Shown: positions 1-11,780 of the stretch, in pieces | Layout of the letters: each line of letters starts with the position of its first letter | Numbering within the stretch: the first letter of the stretch is position 1 | Assembly (NCBI GenBank): GCA_013397435.1 | Contig: VZRG01000533.1 | Location: 124,001-188,000 of the forward strand | DNA length: 64,000 bases | Source of the DNA: Erythrocercus mccallii | Taxonomy: Eukaryota > Chordata > Aves > Passeriformes > Dicruridae | Reading direction: 5' to 3' | Program-made: the position numbers and the translations under genes | The notes under the pieces: generated by a model | What the model saw: only the letters and a program-made list of their open reading frames with translations | Database searches by the model: none | What the model was told of the DNA's origin: nothing

Positions 1-767
1 GATCCAAAATGGGACCAAGGCTGGGCTTTTGGGCAGCAGTCTCTGGCTGTGTTGGGCTGTGTTTGTGGTGGCTGCTGTGCTGCTTCCTGGCCACCAAAAT
101 ATGAAACTCTGCAGTGTGGCAAAGTCAGGTATCCTCTGATGGGTAGCTGGGCAGTAAGAGAATGACTTGTCCAAGAATGATTTTTCCAAGTTGTTCATGG
201 CTGGATTGGAAGAGGAAAAGAGAGATAATAAATTGAATGGCTGAGGAATGAAGTTCACTGTTCCCCTATTGTTTCTTGTTCACTCCCTCCTCTTCTCCCT
301 GCTGCAGCCTGGCTGAGCTTCTGCCCATGACAAAGGAATAATCCCATTTTTGAGTCCTCATTATGACTGAGACATCCCAATCTGAGCCAGGTGTAGTTGG
401 TGCCCAAGAATCCCCAGTCACCTCTTCTACTGCCACACAACGCTGCAAGGTATGGCTGGAAAAAATCAGATTAAGCCTCTCATGAAATAGCTTTCCTTCC
501 ACATAAGACCCTGTTGCTGTGGAAAAGCACAGTGAGGAGATGAGAGGCAATCTAGAACCTGCCTCTCTGGAGTAAGTGGCATTTTAAATGACCAAATGGA
601 GTTCAGAGTTGACTGAAGATTTTACTCTTGCAGAGGAGCTGAAGGCATCTGCTCGCTAATAAATGTGTGAAGGAAACACTTGCTTATACCAAGCTGTGGT
701 GGAAGAGAGCCTGCTTTAAAACTAGTAAGTCATAAATAAGCTCCAAGTGAAGCCTTTTCTTTATTAA
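1..767. other. Unique sequence, no gene recognised
   Basis: I see no recognisable gene or repeat here. Short open frames on the minus strand (about 255-550) give low-complexity peptides without family features. A CTCTTGCAG tract near 630-640 followed by a short open stretch and TAATAAA near 657 superficially looks like a terminal exon, but nothing else supports it. The first clear element is the CR1 copy that follows. Confidence 0.5.
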
Positions 768-1462
768 TCCAGGCTGGGGACAAGCAGACGGAGCAGCCCT
801 GGGAGAAGGACTTGGGGGTGCTGAGTGAGAGCTGGACGTGCCCTGGCCATGGGCACTGGGACCCTGAGGGGCCCGTGCTGGGCTGAGCCCCCAGCGGGGG
901 CAGCAGGGGAGGGGGGGCTCTGCTGACACCCCCCTGCAGGGCTGCATCCAGCTCTGGGATGTACCCCAGCATCTGTACTGGGATCCCAGCACAGCAAACA
1001 CATGGAGCTGTTGGAGAGAATTCAGAGGAGGGACACCAAGGTGATCAGAGGGATGGAGCAGCTCTGCTGTGACGAAAGGCTGGAAGAACTGGGATTGTTC
1101 AGCCTGGAGAAGGCAAGGCTTTGGAATGACCTCATTGTGACCTTCCAGTGCCTGACGAGAAAGATGAAGAGAAACTATTTGCGAGGGCTGGAGTGACAGG
1201 GTGGGAGGGAATGGCCTCATCCTGAGAGAAAGTAGGTTTGGATTGGATATTAGGAAGAAATTCTACCCTGTGAGGGTGGTGAGGCTCTGGCACAGTTTGC
1301 CCAGAGAAGCTGTGGCTGCCCCATCCCTGGAAATGTTCAAGGACAGGTTGGATGGAGCTCTGAGAAGCCTGGGACAGCAGAATGTGTCCCTGTCCATGAA
1401 AGAGGGTTGGAACAAGATGATCTTTAAGGTCCTTTCCAACACAAACTATTCTGTGATTCCCA
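768..1462 (+). mobile_element. CR1 LINE, 3' fragment with internal deletions
   Basis: CR1 is the dominant non-LTR retrotransposon of birds and is usually 5'-truncated. This copy reads in the sense orientation. It starts with a segment of the GAAGGACTTGGGGGTGCTG type (about 810). It then passes GAGCTGTTGGAGAGAATTC, GGATGGAGCAGCTCTGCTG, TTCAGCCTGGAGAAGG, TTAGGAAGAAATTCTACC, CTGTGGCTGCCCCATCCC and GGTTGGAACAAGATGATC. It ends in AACTATTCTGTGATTCC, the CR1 tail. The stretch between about 830 and 990 is shortened and rearranged relative to the family as I remember it. The open frames at 1002-1196 and 1201-1560 are remnants of the C-terminal part of the CR1 polyprotein or its 3' UTR, not host genes. 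No target duplication was looked for, since CR1 rarely leaves one. Confidence 0.93.
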
Positions 1463-3424
1463 GGAACAGGCAGGTGCCTAAACCTGATGGGGTGGGGGCA
1501 GCCAGCAGCTCTGTAACCCAACTCAAAGGTGGGCATAATATGAAAAGTAAGAAATTATAGTAGAGGTAGTAGAAAAATGGTCCTGAAACTCCTACCCCAC
1601 CTTGTGTGTAGAAAAACAACAGCTTGGTCAAAGTGGAAAATTTGATGAAATGGACATTCCTAGGGAAAATGTCTGTTTTCAATTCTGTATCATGCACCAA
1701 GACTTAAATCTGTTGCTGTTTTGGTTTTCTCAACAAAAAAATATTTTCTTTAGCAAGTGTTTGGTTTGTTTTTTCTTTAAAAAGAAAAATTTTATTTCCA
1801 AAGTACAGTTAAGCTTTAAAACTCTTTAATAATAGCCACTAAGAATCCAGCCTGGTGAAATATTTGGCTGAAAAATTGCACATGCTATTTTCAGTTTCAG
1901 TGTTTCAGCTTGTACATGTCCAAACCTTTATGGTTAGAAATTTTGGACAAAAGAACATTTAAGAAAAAAATTTTGATTGCCTACCCTGTCAACATTTTGC
2001 CTTTAAAGTAACAAACTTTTACCTCAGCTATGGAACTGCTCTCCCTGTGTAGCAGTAACATTATACCCAAAAAATATACTTTCTTTATTGTATAGTGGTG
2101 ATGTTACTGGCAGTGACTAATCTCTCTAGAACTCAAAGTCCTCTCTCCATCTGCAAAGCTGAGATGTCACCTCTTAAGGATAAATAATCTTAACCGAAGC
2201 TGCTTTTGAAATACAAAAGCTTACAGTGTTCCTAAAATTTTTGCAGGCTTAGATACTTAGATCTAAAGTAGCACTTTAATTCATTAAGTAACTCCTTAAT
2301 TAAATTAACAAATGCCCCCTTTCCTAATCAGTAGATCGTCTGTCTCTTACTCTGAGTCATATTCCAAGTGACAAAAAATTATTGCGTTTCCTCTCATTAA
2401 CACTGCAGAGCAACAGTAGCAATGACTGACCTAGATGCTCTTTTGCTTCAGGAAGAGAATTTTACTAAACTTTATTTATATCCTCCATGCAAATTCAATA
2501 AATCACATTTTTAATGGACAACTTAACTTTTTGTTGAAGGACCTTTAATGTCAGTGGTGCATAAGGAAGATGTTCTGCTTACAGCACTCAGACAGTTAAG
2601 AACACTTACAGAACTGGAAAAGTGATTAGATTTTGATTCAGGTGCCTACAGATTTTGAGACAGGGGCCTGAATTTTTGTGTTTAAGATAGCATATTCAGT
2701 GCTGGTAGCAGAATACATGAGCTTAGTGACAAACTGTGCAGTTTATAAATGCACAGTACCATTTCTCTGGCTCCTCTATCTAAAGAGGACACAAGCTCTG
2801 CTTTTCAAACTACATTTTACAGAACAAGATAAAAAGATGCCTCACAAGATTTCCTGCTTACTTTGTGTCCCAGAGCGATACCTAACAAATATAAAGCAAG
2901 CAAAGAGTGAAAGAGAATTAGGAAAACATTCAACCTAAACAAAACAAGCCGGTCATATATCAAGAGATACTGAAGAAACTTAAGAAGAGAAGTGCAAGCA
3001 GGAAGATCACATCAACACCTGGAAGCATTAAACATATGAACCTTTTTTATTGCTCAGTTTGTGCTTTATCCTCACTGTAACCTGACCAGATATATTCAAT
3101 TTTCTTCTTTTATTCAGGAAAAACTTATGAGGAGAATGCTGCTCTACAGAAGGCTTTTACGGCACCATTGTGTTCATTACTACGTCAGAGAAGACCCAAC
3201 AGGCAGCCTGTGCAGAGCACAGTTACCTATCAGTTGTATTTTTAGTACCAGTGCTTCTGCGGCCTTTAAGCCTGTTGAATCTGTCCAAGGAGAGCAAAAA
3301 ATGTGTGAAGCAGCAATAAAGAATTAATTCTAAATAGAAAGTCTGCCAGGTGTTCCCTAAGGTCTCTGGTCAGTGTAAGACCAGAACTGAAATTTTCAGA
3401 TGGACACAGAAGACAGGAGTTACA
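1463..3424. other. AT-rich unique sequence, no gene recognised
   Basis: AT-rich DNA with short A and T runs (around 1733-1795 and 8-10 bp tracts elsewhere). Near 2638-2680 there is an ancient-repeat-like stretch, with TTCAGGTGCC and later GGGGCCTGAAT forming weak inverted arms, similar in style to old dispersed elements of reptiles and birds. I cannot name it. I see no exon with supported splice sites. Confidence 0.5.
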
Positions 3425-3731
3425 AATCATAGAATCACAGAATGACAGAATGATCTGCGTTGGAAGAGACCTTAAAAATCACCTCATTCCAAACCCCTGC
3501 CATGGGCAGGGATGCCTTCCACTATCCCAGGTTGCTCAGAGCCCCATCCAGCCTGGCCTTGAACGCTTCCGGGGATGAGGTATCCACAACTTCCCTGGGT
3601 AAACCCTTTCAGTACCTCCTTACACTCTGAGTAAAGAATTTCTTCCCAACATCTAATCTAAATCTCTCCTCTTTTTGTTTAAAATTATTACCCTTGTCCT
3701 ATCACTACCTGCCCTTGTGAAAAGTTGCTCA
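3425..3731 (-). mobile_element. CR1 LINE, 5'-truncated 3' end
   Basis: The left boundary AATCATAGAATCACAGAATG is the reverse complement of the CR1 tail. It is followed by GTTGGAAGAGACCTTAAAAA, CCCCTGCCATGGGCAGGGAT, AGCCCCATCCAGCCTGGCC and AATTTCTTCCCAACATCTAA, all in the order expected of the CR1 3' end read backwards. The copy stops at about 3731 after GCCCTTGTGAAAAGTTGCTC, where the family would continue, so it is 5'-truncated at roughly 300 bp. It holds no coding capacity. Divergence looks moderate. Confidence 0.95.
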
Positions 3732-6700
3732 GAAGACATTTTCAGTTCAATCCATCTGACATGTAGATTACACCGGTATATAAGATCCTGCAATTGTGAA
3801 ATGTGAGGGAGAGCAGGGTGGCACAGCAGTTTGTGTCAGATAGGCTGCACTTGCATACCCTGGGTGCTGTGCACAAGAACAGGGCTTGAGCTCACTGTGC
3901 TCTTTTCTCAGTAAATGGATCACACCCTTCAATGAGAGGACTGATTGCATCTGCTTGAGGTAGTTGAAAACCTGGTTTCGTCTATAGCTTCCTTGTTTCA
4001 TGTCTCTAACTTTCTCAAGCTTTCACCATTGGGACTGGAATTTTTCCATGCCAGCTTTGCATCCAAAGGTGATTATATAAAGATCACTATGATCAAAAAA
4101 AGAGAGGAGGGTTTTATGTTTCCTTGTTTGTTTTTGAGAAAGACTAGATTACTTCTACTTTTTTTCATGGATAGCTCTGGTCTCTGGAAGAGAATACTGC
4201 GTTTTGCCTCCTCTTCATGCAGACTTCTCTGGATTTAGCTTATTCACAGTTGCTCTCTGCTAAAGCTTGTTCAATGAGATGATGAGTTCAATGTGCTCTA
4301 GGAGAAAATAGGACTAAAACCTGAGGCAGACTGGCTGCCACCCCCAACCGTCTGCAAGATTTGGACAGGAATCTTCCTTTCTACTTAATTTAGGATGTGA
4401 CCCTGAGCAAGTTTTGAAATGAATATTTTATTCCACTCTATAATATAATCTATGCACTCTATATAATCTTTCTCATGGAGTAGAAATATCTTTGTATAAC
4501 TGAGATATAGAAGGCACAGGGCATACCCTGCACACGGGGACAGTAGTTGCACATAGGAGATGGGAAGTTTTCCCAACAGATCCTGCAGGGTACAGCCAGC
4601 CATACAGCTGGGTCTTGGGACACTCCAATGACAGCAGGCTAGGCAGCTAATTTGGGAACACTGGGATAGCAGTAGTGTGTCAGACCAGACAACATTTTCT
4701 GTTTCCTATGAAAATTAAAAAAGGAGTGCAAGAAGGGGTCTAATGTGTCATAAAACATTCCTCTCCCCGTTACAGATTTTCTGAGCTGGAAACTTGTGGC
4801 TTTGTGTTCCACAGCCCATAATAGATTTTCCTCCATGAATTTGTCAAATTACATTTTCAACCATATTATACTTTTGGCTTCCAGAATTATCTGTATTTGA
4901 GCTTAATTATGTGCCACATGGAAAAGTGCTTCCTCTGCTCATTCCAGTTCTGTTGCAAGATAATTCATTTCATGTCCTTAGGTCTTAGATACTGAGAAGG
5001 AGCCACAAATCTCCCCCTCCTGCCCTTTGCTGCAGCCACCAGCACATGGAAGATCAAGTTCCCTCTTCTCCAGGCTGGAGAGTCCCAGAGTGCCTCTGTT
5101 CCCCACACAAATGTTGCTCTGAACTGTGATCCAGCTGTTGCTGTATTATTTCTATATATGCTATATGCACATATATATATGTGTCATTTTTGAGGGTAAC
5201 AACAGGGCCTTGCAGTAGACACAAGCACAGTGACTCCCCTTTCTATTCTCTGTGCCCTTCCTTCCCCCATGGTTCTCCATGTCTTGTCTTTTCAACCTTC
5301 CTCAGGCATGGGCTCAATGTTCCAATGGCACTATGCACAGTGACACTGAACTCTTTACTGAGTGATAACTAGTGACTCCATGCCCGAGCGCAGCTTTTTG
5401 CTTTTCTTGGTGTTCATGTGCTTTTCCTGGCTACCTTATCACCTCCTCACCCAATAACTTTCTCCCACAGACGGACCTTTGGATTTCCGAGATGCTGCCT
5501 ATGCCAAATAGTTGTGCTGCTGGCTTGTGTCGCACTCCCAGCGTGGGAGCTGCACTTGAGATGTTTGGGAGCTCGACTTGGTTACTGCTGCCCTATGAGA
5601 GGTTTCTGCTCTGTTTTCACTCTCAGTTTTGAAATGTGTCTCAAATGGTTCATAAAGCCCCTCAGTACCAAATGAGTTCTTCCTGATGCTACCTCCCTCC
5701 CAGCTCTCCTCCTGCTCTGCTGAGAAAAGTTTCCCAGCTTTGTGTATTGCCCCCTTTGAAAAGCATGGCTGTTTATTTTGTATGTGGTTAGGCTGGAGCT
5801 GTTTCCTTTTGAAAGGCACAAATCAGCAAGCTGACTTACATTCCTTGACTGGCTGCTTAAGCTTAGCCAAGATTCAAAACTCAGTCTCAAACAGAACTGA
5901 ATGTGACATTTTCTTTTCCAGCTGCTTCTCTGAGTTTAAAATGCCACACGCTTGTGAAGGAGAGTCCCAAAATAGAGCTGCTTATTCTAACCCCGGACAA
6001 GACACTTTACCCACACAGGAAAAAATTGCGTTATTTAGAAAATGCCCCTTTCCATCCCTCAGGGTAAACAGGGTGTGTGCCCTCAGGGCTGCTGGGGCAG
6101 AGGGAACAAAAGTCCTCATGCCATTTGCGAAATATTGTGTCTGAACTCTCTATTTCTGTTAGTCTGCCCAAATTAAAAAAATCACTGGCACTGTAAATTC
6201 ACAGTAGCATATACTCCAGTTATCTTAGCTCATGATGGCTCAAAGGAAGGCTGGGGCAGGACTCAGGAGTGAAAATGTCTCTTCCAGCATGTTTGTTGTT
6301 ACTACTTCCATCACATCTCATTGGGATGTCAGATAGGACAATGACTATTTCGTGGTGTGGTCTCCCTCCAAAACAAGAAAAAAACTAGCACCCGTATAGT
6401 TGTTTTTATTTTGGTCAACAAAAAAATTAAATATAATGGTATTTTTGCTGAAGGAACAGTGTACAAGTTACTGAGCATCTTACAGTTTTTAACCCATGTG
6501 CAAAACCCTACTCCCTGAAAAAAAAAATTGGTAACAATTAATTCACTGCAGCTGGCAATGTTAAAAATCCTACTCCATGTATTAAGTTGATGGTGTGCCA
6601 TTACTGGTTTCTCACATTCCAAAACAATATAACAATCTGTCTTCACGTTAAGCACAATCATGGTGTGAGGTTGCCATGACTAGGAGTGATTGTTAAACAG

Positions 6701-8837
6701 ATCTCCTTATTATATATAATTACCTCACTGTCTAAGCAAGCAGCCACACAGAGCAGCTCAATTTTTGTTATATTTAATTCAAATTTGACAGTATTACAAA
6801 CTCTTAGAACACTGCAACAAAAGGACTTGGTATTCATAAAGTAATTTGTTGCTAATTTTGTCCAGTACCTTAAAAGGTTGCTGGAACTAGGGAACCACGA
6901 AAGAATATTCTGCTCTAAGCTGGGGTTTTTATCACTTTCTAAATGACACAGTGAGTACCAGGGAAAAGCTGTGTGATAGTGCCTGAATGGGTATTGATAG
7001 CACTAAATGATGTATTGGCACTGAAACAGAGCCAAAGAACAAATCACCAGTGACTTTTTCTATTTTACTCTTTCAGGGAGAAAAACTCACATCAAGACTT
7101 GCAAAGCCTGAATTAGCTGAAGGAAACCTGTGGCAGACAAGCCCAGCTGTGTGCCCATGTTCTCACCCATTGCTGCAGCAGCAAAATAAGCTGGGGGCTC
7201 TAAAAAAGCACAAGAACAATTTTGTTCAGATCCCAGCTGTTCTTTTTACAAACCTGACAAGCTCTGAAGCATGGCTGGAAAATTGCTGGGGGGAGCAAAA
7301 AAGAAAAACAAAACAAACCCAAACAAACCCAAACCCCCTCCCCGAAAACCAGCCCAAAAAACTACATGGGAAGAGGATGTTGTTCCTTGTGCCCACTTTT
7401 GTACACCCAGCTCTGCTGCCTGTATTAAAAAGCTGGTCTTCCTCATCTCTGCATGGGGACAAGCTTTTCCAGCTGCTAATGCAGGCAGGAAGACCAGCTC
7501 CCTCTGATCTCTGCTGTCCAAACCAGATGGGGTGCAATGCACAATGCATATTAAACATTGTGTCTAATGCTTTGGCTGGTAGGAGGGAAGAGAACTGGGA
7601 GCCTCCCTGAATACTGCATAAGTATTTCTCCATTTCAGGTTAATAAACTTGGGGTCTGAGAAACGTGACTGGTTTTTTATTTGCTCTGTGGTTTAGGCAC
7701 CCACAGACACCTAACCCATGACATCCAATTTTTACCAGTGCATGCACCAGTGTTTGTGGGACAGATTCCCAGGCTGGCCAAGTTCAGCTCTGTGATACAT
7801 CAACAGCTCAGAAAGTGCAGAGAGTAGGTGGATCTAGATTTCTCTTTAAGCAGAGAGGGTACAGGGACCTATAAACAACATCAGCTGGGGGGGTGGACTG
7901 GACTGAGGAGCAGTCTGGAAATTCCTGACTCTCTACGCCCCTTGGCTGGCAGGGCTGAGCTCAGTTCCTGCTCAAACAGCAGCAGTTGTACTCCAAAAAT
8001 ATGGAAAGCGTAGGATCAGAATGGAGATGAGCTCACTGATGGGCTGTGGACTCCACCCTCCTTTCTGCATGGCGAGTGATAGCTGCCATGTGCATGACTG
8101 CAAGTTCCCTGTCTCCCAACATGAGCTGAACATGAGCAGTGACCTCATGGGCTTATTAATTCTTCTTACTTAATTTGCGTTTTTTTTCGCTTGAGTTTTT
8201 GATTTAGCCATCCAAAATTTTAATTCTCAGTGTTTCTTAAGCTACCCTTGGGTCTTGTTATCAGCAAAAAAAAAAGGGGAGCTAAGAATAATTTTGCTTA
8301 CACTGTTAGGATAGAGATCAGTCTTTGGCAGCAAAGATGTTTGTAGTTCTACTAATAAAAAATTACTTAAAATAAAAAAAAGAAGCAACTAATCAGATGT
8401 CATATAAAATGAGAATTCATCCTCAACATCCCCTGTCTATCCAGGTTTGTTTCCTGGCAGACCTTAGAGGGGACATCCCACCCCACTGTGACAATACTTA
8501 GACGGCATATAGGGAAGAGCCAAAAAATATCCAACAATCCCTATATACTAGACTGTTTCTCAGGGAAAGAAGCAGCCCAGAGTAATGCATCTGAAGGAGT
8601 CCAAGCAAAAACACTGATGCAATGCCTGGACTGTGGTAGCAGCAGGCTGGGAGATGGAAATGATTATGCTCAAGCAGCAGTGGAGCTGCTGCCCATGCTC
8701 TGTGCAATAGGACCTTTTGGAGAGTCCTGGAATACATCCAGTGGGAAGTAAATACATGGAGAGAAAGGAAAACACCTTTGTGGCACAGCTGTGACCAGGG
8801 AAAGGGAATTTAGAAATCCCTTGCTTCTATGGGGTCA

Positions 8838-8875
8838 CCTGTTTTGAGTCAGTTAATTAATGTTCTCAAAACAGG
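8838..8875. repeat. Perfect 11-bp inverted repeat
   Basis: CCTGTTTTGAG (8838-8848) is exactly inverted as CTCAAAACAGG (8865-8875) around a 16-base AT-rich loop containing TTAATTAA. The complementarity does not extend outside the stems. It could be a chance hairpin or a small regulatory palindrome. No transposon ends are visible. Confidence 0.6.
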
Positions 8876-9089
8876 AATTAAGGGGGTGTGTCAATAAAAG
8901 TGAGTGAGCACCTACAGGTTAAAGTTATCTATTATTGTTACAGCTAGCAAAGAAATAATGTAACTTAGGATTCAATGTATCTTACCATCCAGTTGGTGGG
9001 GCACACATCGAGATCCTTCCCCTCAATTCCCAGGGAAGTAACCACACAATCTGCATCCAAACTCCGGGGAGAAGTCTTGAACACTTCAG

Positions 9090-9102
9090 GGTGTGTGTGT
9101 GT
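9090..9102. repeat. GT microsatellite
   Basis: Short uninterrupted GT dinucleotide run in otherwise unique sequence. Confidence 0.8.
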
Positions 9103-9479
9103 AGAAGGCTTCTGCCTCTGTGGTATCTTGTCTGTTTTATAGTTTGTAAAACAGTGTCTCTCAAGGATATTTCTTTTATCTCTTCCCACATCTGCTCTCC
9201 AGACTGAGATGTTGATTCTTAGCAGAGGCCTGAGCCTTTTTTTGGCACCAGATACGACCCCTTGCTGGGCTTTTCAGCTGGGGATACCTCTTTATGCACC
9301 TGGTCGGGGTGGAGGGTAGATGACCTGCCACAAAGAGAGAACAAAAAGAAAAGAAGTAAAACAGATAAGAAATTAAATGCTCCCACACCAGACAGCTGGT
9401 CCTGCTGCTTACAGGTCCCTTTTGAGGCTCAGGAACACATAAGCAGCAGGACCAGGGCACTCCATCTCCTGAAGGGGCT

Positions 9480-10600
9480 TTAGGTACCCTTGTAAGAAGG
9501 TCTGGAGGTGTAAGTTGAAGCAGGTGAGGGCAGGTAAAGACCTCAGCTGAGAGCAGTGAGGAAGGAGAGGTTTTAATTAAGTTATCACCTGGTCTGCCAG
9601 ACACCACCCCCCAAATTAACTCTCAGGGTTTCTACCGGGATGCTCCCTCTGGAAAGCCCCTGGGCATGGCTGCTTGGGGTGGTTGCTGGTACCTGAAGGC
9701 CAGGCTGCTGTCCTGCTCACAGGAGCAGCCGTGTGTGAGCCCAGCCTGGCCTGGCCCAGGTGAAGGGAAGGAGCAGCAGTGAGAGGCAGACGTGCCTCAA
9801 TCAGCAGCTGGCATTGCAGTTTCATTAGGCAGAAGAGATTAAAAATAGGAGTTTGCAATCTAGTGAGCAGAAACATCAACCAGATGGCGGAGGAAGGAGA
9901 GAGGCGCTGTTCCTACTGTCCAGGTAAGGATTTTTTTGTGAAATTGTTCAGAATCACAGAGCTGGAGGGGAAGAAGGGGCCGTGCAGCCCTGAACCAGCA
10001 GGATGTGGGGGATTCCCACAAGCCTGGGCTCTCTCAGGGTGCTGCTGTCTGCTTGTCCATTGTGGTGTGGCTAATGGAGGCTACCCTGGTCCTACCAAGT
10101 TTTGTGAGGAAGGTGTGAGAAGCTGCAAGCAATTTCTGCCTGCTGGGGTAGGTGTTGTGTCTGCTGAGGGGAGCTTCGCTGAGGGAGGAAAATGGCATCC
10201 TTTGTGTGGGCTGTGCCCAAAGCTTTGCCTTTCCCCTGGGGCACATGAGCTTCTTAGCAGAGTCCTGTTAGGTCTGAGGTTGCTCGGGTCAGGTGCCTCC
10301 TGCGGTGTGCTGGAGTGTCCTGGAGAAAGGCTGGACTGGGCAGCCTTGGTGCCAGGTCTCATCCCCCTGCCTGGGTGAGCCCGTGTCCAATGGGACGTGT
10401 GTGTGACAGAAAGCTCAGGCAGGTCTTTGTGCTGCCACATTTACAGTGACTTAGTGTGGTAAGGGAGGGAACCTGCCCCTGCTGCCATGGAACAGGCCAG
10501 GTCTCCTGTGTCACCATCCCCTCTCCTCCCTCTGCCCCACTGCTTGCTCCTGAGGCTCCTCTGCTCACCTGCTGTGCTTCTTGCAAACAGCAAATACATT
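9480..10600. other. Locally GC-rich patch with exon-like start
   Basis: Compared with the AT-rich flanks this stretch is visibly richer in G and C (for example 9640-9780, 10000-10080, 10230-10380 and 10480-10570), although CpG is not strongly enriched. It contains a first-exon-like ATG and splice donor (9884-9923) and, further on, a pyrimidine-rich tract ending in CAAACAG (about 10590). Nothing in it matches a protein family I recognise. A lightly transcribed locus such as a lncRNA 5' end is possible, as is chance base composition. Confidence 0.35.
9884..9923 (+). other. Candidate short first coding exon (speculative)
   Basis: ATGGCGGAGGAAGGAGAGAG starts at 9884 with a reasonable start context (CAG before the ATG, G at +4). 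The frame reads MAEEGERRCSYCP for 13 codons up to CCAG, immediately followed by GTAAGG (9924-9929), a consensus vertebrate splice donor. MAEEGE-type acidic starts are common in real vertebrate proteins, and Cys-x-x-Cys could bind metal. Nothing else supports a gene: no partner exon was recognised and no clear CpG island is present. Chance is a realistic explanation. Confidence 0.15.
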
Positions 10601-11219
10601 CATTTAGTTAGTGCAGGGTGAGGGTCGCTTTCCTATCCAGTCTCATTTATGCTTTAAATTAAAACTCTTAGGTGAAAATTTAGACCTAATGTTTAGCTGA
10701 AAAAAGTCCTGATTACAAGGGAGTGGTTTATCTGCTATAAGAGGTAAAAAGGGAACTACTGTGTGTTACTCCTTTATAACATGTTGTATCTCTACATCAT
10801 TCAGATGTTACTTTCTCAACCTTCTTCCCAGAGTGAAATGATGTAGTCATGATGGGAGCTGCCGGGATGGTGGGACGTGATGCTGTTCTGGGATTTGGTA
10901 GTTGTGCAAAAGGGTCACAGTCAGACACAGTGCAGTAAATTATCTGATATTTTGAATTTACTCCTTTTAGCTTTCTTTCTCTTAAGTTCTAATGGTTTTA
11001 CTCTGTAAAAGTGAAGCTGTGTAGTGTATGAAAAGATGCTCCGATGAAACGAGTGTTGCCTAATGGAATCAATACAAAAATATCTGATACCAATTTTCCA
11101 GCTACTATGACAGAAAACTGTGGAAGGAGGAGGGATCCCCTTGCAGATGGGAAGCCCTATGACTCCCCCAGTTATCCCCCACTTAAAAGCTATCAATTTA
11201 GAGCTGTCCTGTGTACTGC

Positions 11220-11780
11220 CCCGTGAATTGAACAAGTCTTTTCAGTCTTTAATTAAGGGTGACAAACTCTTTGAACATCACAGCATTCATCTGTTCATGT
11301 GTGGAAAGCCTGGTATAACAAAAGAATTTAATCAAACTACAAGCCTAATGAAGACTACATTGCCTGAACTAAATGATGTTATTGCTGCTGCAGCTCATAG
11401 TTTTACATTTAAAAAAGCGGGTCGGAGTGTTCATTCATCTTGATTAGCAATGCCAACCTAATTACTTCTGGAGGAAACAGTAATTAGCTGGAGTCTCACC
11501 TCATTAATCATGACATTCTTCTAGCAGACTATTTTTATCTCATAAATGGCTTGGATTGGAACAAGGTGTATATTTGAATTCTAGTTAATTGTACACAGCT
11601 TGCTTCATAACATTTCACATTTTTATCATTTAACTGCTTCCTTCCTATAAACTTCTCAGCTATTTTTGTAGGCTGCTCTTGTTAAATAAGAGATGAATGG
11701 CCCATATAAGATAAGTCAGCTTTAATTATGGATGGAAGGAGATGAAGGTGTGTTCCAGCAGCAGGGAAATGGAGTCCCTG
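11220..11780. promoter_or_regulatory. Candidate conserved non-coding / enhancer-like block
   Basis: The block carries clustered homeodomain core sites: TAATTA at 11459-11464 and 11481-11486, ATTAAT at 11513-11518 and TAATTA at 11723-11728. It also has GATTA, a CATATAAGATAAG stretch (GATA-like) and CTTTAATTATGG. It has no repeats, no usable frames and little low complexity. Such motif density is typical of developmental enhancers, but AT-rich DNA yields these cores by chance, and conservation cannot be seen from one sequence. Confidence 0.25.

Larger units (their letters stand above)
3732..9479. other. Unique sequence, no gene recognised
   Basis: No gene or large repeat seen. It contains an AT-alternating tract (about 5148-5183), an A-rich CAAAC-type simple stretch (about 7300-7340), A-rich patches near 8265 and 8365, a GT run (9090-9102) and a perfect 11-bp hairpin (8838-8875). 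The 186-codon frame at 7050-7610 overlaps the A-rich simple stretch and has lysine/proline low-complexity sequence, so it is not a credible gene. Confidence 0.55.

Noticed and set aside
1002..1560. Two adjacent plus-strand frames that look like parts of one protein
   Set aside because: They are frames through a CR1 3' end, recognisable by repeat phrases shared with the copy at 63148-63460. Not a host gene.
7050..7610. Plus-strand 186-codon frame
   Set aside because: It runs through an A-rich CAAAC simple repeat, giving Lys/Thr/Pro/Asn low complexity. It has no homologue I recognise.
9948..9990. Possible CR1 tail (AGAATCACAGAGCTGGAGG)
   Set aside because: Only the first dozen bases resemble the reversed CR1 tail. 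The following sequence does not continue into the family.
9779..10378. Plus-strand 199-codon open frame, the longest in the window
   Set aside because: It lies in the GC-richer patch, where stop codons are rarer. It crosses the consensus splice donor at 9924, and the peptide after that point is Gly/Leu/Cys-rich without any family feature.
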